A model generated the notes under the pieces. That model saw only the letters and a list, made by a program, of their open reading frames with translations. It searched no databases and had not been told where the DNA came from. From assembly GCA_017517135.1 (NCBI GenBank), contig JAFXAK010000027.1:1-61819 (forward strand): a stretch of DNA of 61,819 nt. Reading direction: 5' to 3'. Shown here piece after piece: positions 25,671 to 33,236 of the stretch (position 1 is the first letter of the stretch; every line of letters starts with the position of its first letter). A program made the translations under genes and the position numbers. Source of the DNA: Clostridia bacterium. Lineage in GTDB: Bacteria > Bacillota > Clostridia > Oscillospirales > Acutalibacteraceae.

Positions 25671-25705
25671 ATCGACAATCTTCGATAGAAGGTTGTCGAT
25701 TTTTT
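25671..25705 (+). terminator. Terminator of tRNA-Arg
   Basis: ATCGACAA and TTGTCGAT form the outer stem (25671-25700) with CTT/AAG inside, followed by TTTTT. Confidence 0.85.
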
Positions 25706-25707
25706 AT

Positions 25708-25892
25708 CCAATCCGAAGGATTGGTATGTAATCTCGCGTAGCGAGCATGTAATCGCCGAAGGCGTATGTAATCACGCGTCAGCGTGTATTTCCTTCGGAT
25801 TGATTACATACATTTCTGCGAAATGATTACATACACAACTTCGTTGTGATTACATTCCGTCTTCGACGGATTTCATACAATGCTTCGCATTG
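25708..25892. repeat. Hairpin array A (constant word ATGTAAT, reversed to ATTACAT in the second half)
   Basis: Nine small hairpins of different sequence: 25708-25724 (CCAATCC-gaa-GGATTGG), 25733-25745 (CTCGC-gta-GCGAG), 25754-25764 (CGCC-gaa-GGCG), 25773-25786 (CACGC-gtca-GCGTG), 25791-25799 (TCC-ttc-GGA), 25811-25825 (CATTTC-tgc-GAAATG), 25834-25848 (CACAAC-ttc-GTTGTG), 25856-25870 (TCCGTC-ttc-GACGGA) and 25878-25892 (CAATGC-ttc-GCATTG). Units 1-4 are followed by TATGTAAT or CATGTAAT; units 5-9 are linked by GATTACATA-type words, the reverse complement. GAA loops in the first half become TTC loops in the second, so the unit orientation flips in the middle. Confidence 0.85.
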
Positions 25893-25899
25893 ATTTTCG

Positions 25900-25927
25900 T
25901 TGCTTGAATTTGCTATGTCTTTATGAT
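25900..25927 (+). promoter_or_regulatory. Possible promoter of the four-helix-bundle gene
   Basis: TTGCTT (25900-25905), 16 bases, TATGAT (25922-25927), immediately after the last hairpin of array A. Confidence 0.35.
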
Positions 25928-25951
25928 ATATTATTTGCAGGAGGTGAGCTT

Positions 25952-26302
25952 ATGAAAGATAATCCTTTAATGAAATATTCCGAGCAATTAGCATCGGAGA
26001 TTGACAAATTGTGTAAATCATTAGAGAAAAAAGATAATTCAAATGCAATATTTCAGATTCGGAAATCTTCATCAAGTGTTTTTGCTAATATTTCAGAAGC
26101 TCAATACCCCCAAAGTCTTCCTGATATGTTGTCTAAATTTAAAATAGCACGAAAAGAATGTGTTGAAACTGAAAGCTGGCTGAAGTTATTATATTCAGTA
26201 AACGCTATTGATGAAGCAACATTCAAAAAATACAGAAATCTTTGTGGCAGAATACAAAGAATGTTAACATCGTCTTGTATAACTATTGAAAAGAAAATTT
26301 AA
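25952..26302 (+). CDS. Four-helix-bundle protein (S23/IVP family, related to Avd of diversity-generating retroelements)
   Basis: 116 residues from ATG 25952 with the strong site GGAGGTGAG upstream. The family signature is present: FQIRKSSSSVFANISEAQ, then KIARKECVETESWLKLL and a C-terminal helix. The family (PF05635-type) was first seen as proteins encoded inside 23S rRNA intervening sequences; the retroelement accessory protein Avd is a structural relative that binds nucleic acid and reverse transcriptase. No rRNA or reverse transcriptase is in the window. The gene directly follows hairpin array A, which suggests, without proof, that the array or its RNA is its target. It converges on an XRE repressor. 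Confidence 0.8.
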   Translation: MKDNPLMKYSEQLASEIDKLCKSLEKKDNSNAIFQIRKSSSSVFANISEAQYPQSLPDMLSKFKIARKECVETESWLKLLYSVNAIDEATFKKYRNLCGRIQRMLTSSCITIEKKI

Positions 26303-26337
26303 ATGTTTTTTATTCGTGTCTTTATGCTTTTATTACA

Positions 26338-26383
26338 AAATAACCGCACTTCGTATTTTAAGAATACGCAGGTGCGGTTATTT
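26338..26383. terminator. Bidirectional terminator between four-helix-bundle and XRE genes
   Basis: AAATAACCGCAC pairs with GTGCGGTTATTT, with CGTATT/AATACG inside. It overlaps the stop codon of the XRE gene. Confidence 0.8.
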
Positions 26384-26599
26384 GTAATCTTTTTTAGTGT
26401 CAGTCAGTCCGATGATGTAGTCTGCAGATAAATTATAAAATTGGCAGAGCTTTATTAAATCGTCAATTTTAAGTTCTGCACGTCCTGCTTCTATGTGGTT
26501 ATAGCCTTGCTGTGACTTGTTTAATAATTTGCCAAGCTCGGATTGAGTTAAGTCACTGTCTTCCCGCAGGTTTCGCATACGCTCTCTGTAATCAGTCAT
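26378..26599 (-). CDS. XRE-family transcriptional repressor
   Basis: 73 residues from ATG 26599, chosen for GGAGGG eight bases upstream. A single HTH_3 domain: RMRNLREDSDLTQSELGKLLNKSQQGYNHIEAGRAELKIDDLIKLC, then NLSADYIIGLTD. It is similar in length and layout to the protein at 56764-56964 (both end LSADYIIGL or VSADFILGL). It is divergent from the lipoprotein gene, and two copies of a palindromic operator lie between them, so it probably represses that gene and itself. Confidence 0.88.
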   Translation of the reverse strand: MTDYRERMRNLREDSDLTQSELGKLLNKSQQGYNHIEAGRAELKIDDLIKLCQFYNLSADYIIGLTDTKKDYK

Positions 26600-26635
26600 T
26601 GTAAAGCCCTCCTTCCAATGTTTATATGCTACCAC

Positions 26636-26680
26636 ACTCAAATATTGAGTATTGACAATTACTCAATATTTGAGTATTAT
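26636..26680 (+). promoter_or_regulatory. Promoter and paired operators of the lipoprotein gene
   Basis: ACTCAAATATTGAGT (26636-26650) and ACTCAATATTTGAGT (26661-26675) are exact reverse complements, and each is itself palindromic (ACTCAA/TTGAGT). Between and over them lie TTGACA (26652-26657), a 17-base spacer that contains the second operator, and TATTAT (26675-26680). A repressor bound here would cover the whole promoter. The divergent XRE protein is the obvious candidate. Confidence 0.8.
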
Positions 26681-26760
26681 TGTTAGTGCAGTATGTTATT
26701 TGTTTTGATATGAATAACAGTCTGACAATAATTTTTAAGAAGAAAGAATGAGGGTTTGAA

Positions 26761-27879
26761 ATGAAAAGAATTGTTGCATTGTCACTGATACTTGTTATGG
26801 CTTTGTCGCTTTTCGGTTGCGGAAAGAGTAAGGCTGCAGGTGCATTTGATGATCTTGTTAAGGCGATAGGTACTGTTTCTCTTGAATCAGAAGCTGCAAT
26901 TGTTGAAGCTGAAAATGCTTACAATGCACTTACTGATGAAGAAAAGGAATCTGTAGCAAAAAGCAATACCAGTCTTGCAGAAATGCGTGCGGAATATGAA
27001 CGCCTGGTTGAGCAGGATGCAAAAATCAAAGCAGTAGTTGCTCTTGTTGATGCAATCGGTGAAGTTACTGTAGATTCAAACGAGGCAATTTCAGCTGCTG
27101 AGGCAGCATATGAAGCTCTTTCCGAAGAAGAAAAGGGTATGGTTGCAGATGTTGCACAAAAGCTTGCTGAATACAGAGAGAAATACGATACAGAAATGGT
27201 CGCTGCCCGTGTTGAGGAAGTTACTAATGCAATTGATGCTATCGGAACTGTCAGTGTTGCAGGAAAAGAAAAAGTAACAACAGCAAGAGAACTGTATGAC
27301 GCTCTCTCTGATGCAGAGAAAAAGCTTGTAACCAACTTCAGTGCCCTTGAGGATGCTGAGGCAGAGTTAGAGAAGCTTTGGGAAGCAGAAAAGCAGAAAA
27401 TTGTTGATACATATAGTAAAAAATTTGGTATTGACAAGGATCCTGTTGAAGGAATTTCTTGGTATATGCACGATAATATGCCCAATTACATTGATACCAG
27501 ATGTTATATCATTCCCTATATCGGTGTAAAAGGAAATAATAAATGGATTTGTATAAGATATAACTATACTGCTGATAGCTGGATTTTCTGGGAAACACTT
27601 ACCATTATGGTTGATGGTGAAAAATACTTTAAGAATGTCGGATATTATAATACGGTAAGAGACAATGATACAGAAGTTTGGGAATATTATGACGAATGTC
27701 TTAATTATAACCAGGCTATGGATTCATCTGAAATAAAAATGCTGAAAGCAATTGCTGAATCAGATGAAACAATCATCCGTTTCCAGGGGGACGATTATTA
27801 TCATGATTTATATGTTTCTCAAAAGGATAAACAGATGATTAAGGATACTCTTACTCTCTATGAGGCAATGATTGGCTGA
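26761..27879 (+). CDS. Lipoprotein with three helical repeats and a unique C-terminal domain
   Basis: 372 residues. The lipobox LSLFGC gives Cys20. Three tandem repeats of about 60-65 residues follow, each with the pattern V-x-x-I-x-x-IG-x-V, then AEAAYEAL-S-EEEK, then a Leu/Glu helix; the best conserved cores are AYNALTDEEK, AYEALSEEEK and LYDALSDAEK. Such repeats resemble extracellular helical spacer modules. Residues about 220-372 are a globular domain rich in Tyr and Trp with no family I recognise. The gene is divergent from, and probably repressed by, an XRE regulator, and it has its own terminator. Confidence 0.8.
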   Translation: MKRIVALSLILVMALSLFGCGKSKAAGAFDDLVKAIGTVSLESEAAIVEAENAYNALTDEEKESVAKSNTSLAEMRAEYERLVEQDAKIKAVVALVDAIGEVTVDSNEAISAAEAAYEALSEEEKGMVADVAQKLAEYREKYDTEMVAARVEEVTNAIDAIGTVSVAGKEKVTTARELYDALSDAEKKLVTNFSALEDAEAELEKLWEAEKQKIVDTYSKKFGIDKDPVEGISWYMHDNMPNYIDTRCYIIPYIGVKGNNKWICIRYNYTADSWIFWETLTIMVDGEKYFKNVGYYNTVRDNDTEVWEYYDECLNYNQAMDSSEIKMLKAIAESDETIIRFQGDDYYHDLYVSQKDKQMIKDTLTLYEAMIG

Positions 27880-27890
27880 TGTAATTTGCA

Positions 27891-27925
27891 GATGGAGCAG
27901 TTTTTGCTGCTCCGTCTTTTTTTTT
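27891..27925 (+). terminator. Terminator of the repeat lipoprotein gene
   Basis: GATGGAGCAG pairs with CTGCTCCGTC and is followed by nine T. Confidence 0.9.
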
Positions 27926-27994
27926 GTTGTTGCAATTCCCCCGAAAAAGTGTATAATAAAACTCTGTATCAATAACAAGCAAAGGAAAAAAGCC

Positions 27995-28549
27995 ATGTAC
28001 GAATTTTTTACCCAATACCGTGAAATAATTGCCCAGGCACTCGGATTTATCGCGATGGGGATTGCTGTTGCGATGTATCAGTTCAAGAAGCACCGCACTA
28101 TATTGATTCTTTTATCGCTTTGTTCCTTTGTATGGAGTCTGCATTTTGCCGCACTCGGACTTTTTACTCCCGTCGGGCTTAATATGCTCAATGTTTTCCG
28201 TGGGATTGCGTACAGCTTCCGTGACAGAAAGTGGGCACAGAATAATATTATCCCTGCCGTGTTCGTTGTTCTTTGTGCGGGAAGCGTTATTCTCACTTGG
28301 GAAAACTATCTGAGTATTTTTCCGTTTATAGGCTCTGTTTTTGCAACAATCGGTAACTGGCAGAAAAATACAAGGGTGCTTAAATACCTCACAATACCCG
28401 TCTGTGCGTGCTGGTTTGTGTATAACACAATCAACGGCTCAATAGCGGGAATGTGCAATGAAATCCTCGCTTTTACCTCTATTGTGATTTATCTTGTAAG
28501 AACAAGAAAAGAAGCAAAAAATATCCCCGAAGCAGCCGAAAAAGTGTAA
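27995..28549 (+). CDS. YgjV-family inner-membrane protein
   Basis: 184 residues from ATG 27995; AAAGGAAAA lies upstream and the frame before it runs through the preceding terminator. Five to six membrane segments. IAQALGFIAMGIAVAMYQFKKHRTILIL, then SFVWSLHFAALG and NVFRGIAY near the N-terminal half match the Imp-YgjV family, whose function is unknown. The C-terminal tail is charged and cytoplasmic. Appears monocistronic. Confidence 0.75.
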   Translation: MYEFFTQYREIIAQALGFIAMGIAVAMYQFKKHRTILILLSLCSFVWSLHFAALGLFTPVGLNMLNVFRGIAYSFRDRKWAQNNIIPAVFVVLCAGSVILTWENYLSIFPFIGSVFATIGNWQKNTRVLKYLTIPVCACWFVYNTINGSIAGMCNEILAFTSIVIYLVRTRKEAKNIPEAAEKV

Positions 28550-28709
28550 AAATCAGCTCCGTTCGGGCTTTGAATGAAAAACTCAACGAAAATATTGTCA
28601 AAAACGGCTCAAAAATCAATTTGTTTTATAAAACGCCAAGTTATACGAGAAAAACGAAAAATTGATTTTAGGGCATATTTTGAGAAAAATTTAACAAAAT
28701 CGCAAAATC

Positions 28710-28752
28710 AAAGCGGTCGCAGTGTTTTTAAGACATCTGCAACCGCTTTTTT
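28710..28752 (+). terminator. Terminator after YgjV gene or possible small RNA
   Basis: AAAGCGGTcGCAG pairs with CTGCaACCGCTTT around 14 bases, followed by six T. Confidence 0.85.
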
Positions 28753-28857
28753 GTATACATTTTTAGTGATTTTCTTCAAGTAAAAAACTTTGTTTTTTTA
28801 TAATCAAGACGCTCCGCGTCTTCCATACTTTTTCACTATTACATCTTACTTTTTACC

Positions 28858-28897
28858 TAAAAAATCCCCCGTACCTCACGCAAATGAGATACGGGGG
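28858..28897 (-). terminator. Terminator of the PFOR gene
   Basis: On the minus strand CCCCCGTATCTCA pairs with TGAGGTACGGGGG around six bases, followed by a T-rich run. Confidence 0.9.
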
Positions 28898-28927
28898 AAA
28901 GCTTTATATTTAAGATATCAGACAGCC

Positions 28928-31900
28928 TTATTCAGCATCGGGAGCATAGAGAGCCTTGAGTCTGAGAAGGTGGTTGTATCTTTCAACTGACTTAGCTTCA
29001 GCATCAGCGAAGAGAGCTTCTGCTCTTTCGGGGAAGCTTCTTGTAAGAGAAGCATAACGGGCTTCGTTGAGAAGGAATGCCTTGAAGTCTTCTGTCTTAC
29101 CGGGCTTGGAATCAATTGTGAAGGGATTTTCATTCTTAGCCTTGAGAGCGGGGTTGTAGCGGAACATATTCCAGTAACCGCATTCAACAGCCTTCTTCAT
29201 TTCAGCCTGGCAGTTCTTCATACCGCCCTTGATTGAATGCATTTCGCAGGGAGCGTATGCAATGATGATTGAGGGACCGGGATAAGCTTCTGCTTCAGCA
29301 ATAGCCTTGATTGTCTGGTTCATATTAGCACCCATAGCAATCTGAGCAACATAAACATAGCCGTAGCTCATAGCGATTTCGGAAAGGCTCTTCTTAGCGA
29401 TAGCCTTACCTGCAGCAGCAAACTGAGCAACCTGACCGATCTGAGAAGCCTTGGAAGCCTGTCCGCCTGTGTTTGAGTAAACCTCTGTGTCGAATACCAT
29501 GATGTTTACATCTTCACCGGAAGCAAGAACATGGTCAACACCGCCGAAGCCGATGTCGTATGCCCAACCGTCACCACCGAAGATCCATACGGATTTCTTA
29601 GCGAGGAATTCTTTGTTTTCAAGGATGGAAGCGCAAAGCTCACAGCCGTTAACCTTTTCGAGTTCAGCAACGAGAGCCTTTGTAGCAGCACCGTTCTTTT
29701 CGCCGTCTGCCTTAGTTGCAAGGTATTCGTTAGCAGCAGCCTTGAGTTCATCGGAAGCCTTGTCGGAAGCAGCAACTTCTTCTACCTTAGCGATAAGGGA
29801 GTTACGAAGAGCGTTCTGACCGAGGAACATACCGAAGCCGTGTTCTGCGTTATCTTCAAAGAGGGAGTTTGCCCATGCAGGACCGTGACCGTCTTTATTT
29901 GTTGTGTAGGGTGATGTTGCAGCAGGTCCGCCCCAGATTGAAGAACAACCTGTTGCATTGGAGATATACATTCTGTCACCGAACATCTGAGTGATAAGAC
30001 GGGCATAAGCTGTTTCTGCACAACCTGCGCAGGAGCCTGAGAACTCGAGGAGAGGCTGCTTGTACTGGCTGGACTTAACAGATACGCCTGCAGTCATTTC
30101 GGGCTTTTCTGTAACATTGGCAACACAGTAATCAAATGAAGCCTGCTGAGCATCCTGGCTTTCACGGGATACCATTGTGAGAGAGTTTGTGGGACAAACA
30201 CCGACACAAACACCGCAACCCATACAATCCATGGGAGATACTGCGAGAGTATATGTGTAATCTGTTTTCTTGATTTCCTTTGTCTTTGTGATTGCGGGAG
30301 CAGCAGCTGCTTCTTCAGCTGTCATAGCAAAGGGACGGATTGTTGCGTGAGGACAAACATATGCACACTGGTTACACTGTACACACTTTGTGGGATCCCA
30401 TTCGGGAACGAGAACAGCAACGCCTCTCTTTTCGTAAGCGGAAGCACCCTGTTCAAAAGTACCGTCTGCATGATCCATAAATGCTGAAACGGGAAGAGCA
30501 TCACCGTTCATCATTCCAACGGGCTTCATGATGCTGTCAACCATCTTAACGAGCTTAGCGGGACCTTCGCTTACAGCAGCTTCTGCTGAATCAACAGCGT
30601 TTGCCCAGTCAGCAGGAACTTCAACCTTAACGAAAGCAGAAACACCTGCGTCGATAGCATCGTGGTTGCACTTAACAACCTCGGGGCCCTTCTTGGAGTA
30701 GGACTTGGTTGCAGCGTCCTTCATATACTGAACAGCTTCATCAATGGGCATAACCTTTGCAAGAGCAAAGAAAGCAGCCTGGAGAATTGTGTTTGTTCTC
30801 TTGCCCATGCCAACCTTTTCAGCAAGGTCAATAGCGTTTACGATATAGAGCTGAACATTGTTTTCTGCGATATACTTCTTTGTTTCAGCGTTAAGCTTTG
30901 TTGAAAGCTCATCAGCTGACCACTGGCAGTTGATAAGGAATACACCGCCGGGCTTAACGTCATTAACCATCTTGAAGCCTTTTTCAATGTATGAGGGGTT
31001 ATGGCAAGCAACGAAGTCTGCCTTGTTGATATAGTAGGGGCTCTTGATGGGCTTGTCACCGAAACGAAGGTGAGAAATTGTGATACCGCCGGTCTTCTTT
31101 GAGTCATACTGGAAGTATGCCTGAACGAACTTATCTGTGTGGTCACCGAGGATCTTGATGGAGTTCTTGTTTGCACCAACAGTACCGTCACCGCCGAGTC
31201 CCCAGAACTTACATTCGATTGTGCCTTCAGCAGCTGTGTTGGGAGCAGCCTTCTCGGGAAGAGAAAGGTTTGTTACATCGTCTGTGATGCCGAGAGTGAA
31301 GTTGTGACGGGGAGCATCCTTGGAAAGCTCTTCATATACTGCGAAGATGCTTGAGGGAGGTGTATCCTTAGAGCCGAGACCGTATCTGCCGCCAACAACC
31401 TTTGCATTTACACCGTTTGCTGCAAGAGCTGCAACAACATCAAGGTAGAGAGGTTCACCGAGTGAGCCGGGTTCCTTTGTTCTGTCAAGAACAGCAATCT
31501 TCTTTGCTGTTGCGGGGATAGCTTCAACAAGCTTTGCAGCGGAGAAAGGTCTGTAAAGACGAACCTTTACAAGGCCGACCTTTTCGCCCTGAGCTGTAAG
31601 ATAATCGATAACTTCTTCAGCAACATCGCAGATTGAACCCATAGCGATGATAACCTTTTCAGCATCGGGAGCACCGTAGTAGTTGAAGAGCTTGTAGTCA
31701 GTGCCGAGCTTGGCATTAACCTTATCCATATACTTTTCAACGATTTCGGGCATTGCATCATAATACTTATTGCAAGCCTCTCTGTGCTGGAAGAAGATAT
31801 CGCCGTTTTCGTGTGAGCCGCGCATTACGGGACGCTCGGGATTAAGAGCACGCTTACGGAATTCGTCAACAGCCTTCATATTGCACATTTCTTTAAGGTC

Positions 31901-32467
31901 TTCATAATCCCAGCATTCAACCTTCTGAATTTCGTGAGATGTACGGAAACCGTCAAAGAAGTTAATGAAGGGAACTCTGCCTTCGATTGAAGCTAAGTGT
32001 GCTACTGCACCGAGGTCCATAACCTCCTGGGTGTTTGTTTCAGCGAGCATTGCAAAGCCTGTCTGACGGCATGCATATACATCTGAATGGTCACCGAAGA
32101 TGTTAAGAGCGTGAGAAGCTACACAACGGGCTGAAACATGGAAAACTGAGGGGAGAAGCTCACCAGCAATTTTGTACATGTTGGGGATCATAAGAAGAAG
32201 TCCCTGAGAAGCTGTGTAGGTTGTTGTGAGTGCACCTGCTGCGAGTGAGCCGTGAACTGTACCTGCAGCACCTGCTTCGGACTGCATTTCAGCAACCTTT
32301 ACAGTTGTGCCGAAAATGTTTTTCTGACCTGCAGCGGACCACTGGTCAACATAGTCTGCCATGGGGCTTGAGGGAGTAATAGGATAAATACCTGCTACTT
32401 CTGTGAAAGCATAGGAAACATATGCGGCTGCATTGTTACCGTCCATGGTCTTTTTCATTCTTGCCAT
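28928..32467 (-). CDS. nifJ: Pyruvate:ferredoxin (flavodoxin) oxidoreductase, single-chain
   Basis: 1179 residues, the normal length of fused homodimeric PFOR. It oxidises pyruvate with CoA to acetyl-CoA and CO2 and reduces ferredoxin. GIYPITPSSPMADYVDQW is the N-terminal pyrimidine-binding domain; the gamma-type domain (GLGGDGTVGANK) lies near residue 420; two 4Fe-4S motifs CVQCNQCAYVCP and CMGCGVCVGVCP are near residues 690-750; CAGCAETAYARL and GGDGWAYDIGFGG mark the proximal cluster and thiamine-binding domain; DTEVYSNTGGQASK follows. AGGAGG lies before the ATG. It has its own promoter and terminator. Confidence 0.97.
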   Translation of the reverse strand: MARMKKTMDGNNAAAYVSYAFTEVAGIYPITPSSPMADYVDQWSAAGQKNIFGTTVKVAEMQSEAGAAGTVHGSLAAGALTTTYTASQGLLLMIPNMYKIAGELLPSVFHVSARCVASHALNIFGDHSDVYACRQTGFAMLAETNTQEVMDLGAVAHLASIEGRVPFINFFDGFRTSHEIQKVECWDYEDLKEMCNMKAVDEFRKRALNPERPVMRGSHENGDIFFQHREACNKYYDAMPEIVEKYMDKVNAKLGTDYKLFNYYGAPDAEKVIIAMGSICDVAEEVIDYLTAQGEKVGLVKVRLYRPFSAAKLVEAIPATAKKIAVLDRTKEPGSLGEPLYLDVVAALAANGVNAKVVGGRYGLGSKDTPPSSIFAVYEELSKDAPRHNFTLGITDDVTNLSLPEKAAPNTAAEGTIECKFWGLGGDGTVGANKNSIKILGDHTDKFVQAYFQYDSKKTGGITISHLRFGDKPIKSPYYINKADFVACHNPSYIEKGFKMVNDVKPGGVFLINCQWSADELSTKLNAETKKYIAENNVQLYIVNAIDLAEKVGMGKRTNTILQAAFFALAKVMPIDEAVQYMKDAATKSYSKKGPEVVKCNHDAIDAGVSAFVKVEVPADWANAVDSAEAAVSEGPAKLVKMVDSIMKPVGMMNGDALPVSAFMDHADGTFEQGASAYEKRGVAVLVPEWDPTKCVQCNQCAYVCPHATIRPFAMTAEEAAAAPAITKTKEIKKTDYTYTLAVSPMDCMGCGVCVGVCPTNSLTMVSRESQDAQQASFDYCVANVTEKPEMTAGVSVKSSQYKQPLLEFSGSCAGCAETAYARLITQMFGDRMYISNATGCSSIWGGPAATSPYTTNKDGHGPAWANSLFEDNAEHGFGMFLGQNALRNSLIAKVEEVAASDKASDELKAAANEYLATKADGEKNGAATKALVAELEKVNGCELCASILENKEFLAKKSVWIFGGDGWAYDIGFGGVDHVLASGEDVNIMVFDTEVYSNTGGQASKASQIGQVAQFAAAGKAIAKKSLSEIAMSYGYVYVAQIAMGANMNQTIKAIAEAEAYPGPSIIIAYAPCEMHSIKGGMKNCQAEMKKAVECGYWNMFRYNPALKAKNENPFTIDSKPGKTEDFKAFLLNEARYASLTRSFPERAEALFADAEAKSVERYNHLLRLKALYAPDAE

Positions 32468-32500
32468 AAGTATATCCTCCTAAAATTAATTACATTTAAA

Positions 32501-32551
32501 TGGTGCCATAACACCAACAGTTATTTTAGCACCAACAAAGCGAAAAGTAAA
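32501..32551 (-). promoter_or_regulatory. PFOR promoter with operator-like inverted repeat at the start site
   Basis: On the minus strand TTTACT (32546-32551), 17 bases, TAAAAT (32523-32528). TGGTG-ccataa-CACCA (32501-32516) covers the expected start of transcription, and another TTGGTG lies just upstream of the -10. A repressor site is plausible. Confidence 0.5.
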
Positions 32552-32653
32552 TATTTTTTTTTGATTTATAAGTAGAAAATTGTCACACTTTTAACTATCT
32601 TTTGTGTATCTTCTACAATCTTGGGTAAACTACCGTATAAAGTAAAAAAATAC

Positions 32654-32682
32654 TTTACATTTCGGAAAATGTATGCTATAAT
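32654..32682 (+). promoter_or_regulatory. Sigma-A promoter of rpsO
   Basis: TTTACA (32654-32659), 17 bases, TATAAT (32677-32682); start expected near 32689. Confidence 0.75.
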
Positions 32683-32688
32683 CGCCCT

Positions 32689-32786
32689 TGCCGAATTCTC
32701 GGAAACAGGAATTGCCCGGTATATTGCCGGTATTCACCTTGACCTGTTCTGGGATTTTCGGGAAATATTTAAATGAGGTGAAAAAA
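32689..32786 (+). promoter_or_regulatory. Structured rpsO leader, candidate S15 autoregulatory RNA
   Basis: About 98 bases between the promoter and the start codon. Several stems are possible: AATTC/GAATT (around 32709-32732), CCGG/CCGG near 32735-32750, and AACAGG with CCTGTT at longer range. S15 proteins repress their own translation through leader RNAs that differ between lineages. No strict match to a known class can be claimed. Confidence 0.35.
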
Positions 32787-33050
32787 ATGACACAGGCTGA
32801 AAAGCAGGCAATTATGGCAGAGTTTGCTACACACGAGGGTGACACAGGTTCACCTGAAGTACAGATCGCTGTTCTCACAAAGAGAATCAACGACCTTAAC
32901 GAGCATCTCAAGGTTCACAAAAAGGACCACCACTCCAGAAGAGGTCTTCTCAAGATGGTTGGTCACAGAAGAAACCTTCTCGGCTACCTTCAGAAGAACG
33001 ATATCGAAAGATACCGTGCTGTTGTTGCAAAGCTCGGACTTCGTAAATAA
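32787..33050 (+). CDS. rpsO: 30S ribosomal protein S15
   Basis: 87 residues from ATG 32787 with GAGGTG upstream. The complete S15 sequence is present: [47 protein letters not shown] and [15 protein letters not shown]. It binds the central domain of 16S rRNA early in assembly. rpsO followed by pnp is the ancestral order. A terminator separates the two genes, so pnp may be read through or have its own start. Confidence 0.98.
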   Translation: MTQAEKQAIMAEFATHEGDTGSPEVQIAVLTKRINDLNEHLKVHKKDHHSRRGLLKMVGHRRNLLGYLQKNDIERYRAVVAKLGLRK

Positions 33051-33062
33051 TTGCAAAAGTGC

Positions 33063-33094
33063 GGGCGGCAAGTATTCTTGTCGCCCTGATTTTT
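33063..33094 (+). terminator. Terminator after rpsO
   Basis: GGGCGGCAAG pairs with CTTGTCGCCC (one G-T), loop TATT, followed by TGATTTTT. Confidence 0.75.
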
Positions 33095-33123
33095 AGGTAT
33101 GCATATATTCTCGGCTGTTGATG

Positions 33124-33176
33124 ATGTACAATTCAGAGTAAATGAAGATTTTTGTCATTTATTGTGAATTGTACAT
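33124..33176 (+). promoter_or_regulatory. Long hairpin in the pnp leader
   Basis: ATGTACAATTCA and AGTAAATGA pair with TCATTTATT and TGAATTGTACAT across a 9-base loop, giving about 21 base pairs with one internal mismatch. No T-run follows, so it is not a terminator. In E. coli the pnp leader has a double-stranded RNase III site used for autoregulation; this stem is in the equivalent place. Confidence 0.5.
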
Positions 33177-33236
33177 TAACAGTAAGAAGTATATAGGCAG
33201 ACCTTTCGAAAAAATGAACGAAAAGGAGAAAAAAAG

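Larger units (their letters stand above)
28550..28927. other. Intergenic region with a possible small RNA and single hairpins
   Basis: No gene is called in these 378 bases. AAAATCAATTT (28612-28622) and AAATTGATTTT (28659-28669) can pair around a 36-base loop, and a strong terminator follows at 28710-28752, so a structured RNA of about 150 bases is possible; no clear promoter is seen. AAGACGC-tcc-GCGTCTT (about 28806-28822) is a single hairpin of the array type. Confidence 0.35.

Noticed and set aside
25708-25892. CRISPR array.
   Set aside because: The constant part is only 7-8 bases, the variable parts are palindromes of 9-17 bases, orientation flips midway, and no cas gene is near.
25952-26302. 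Complete diversity-generating retroelement.
   Set aside because: An Avd-family protein is present but there is no reverse transcriptase and no template/variable repeat pair.
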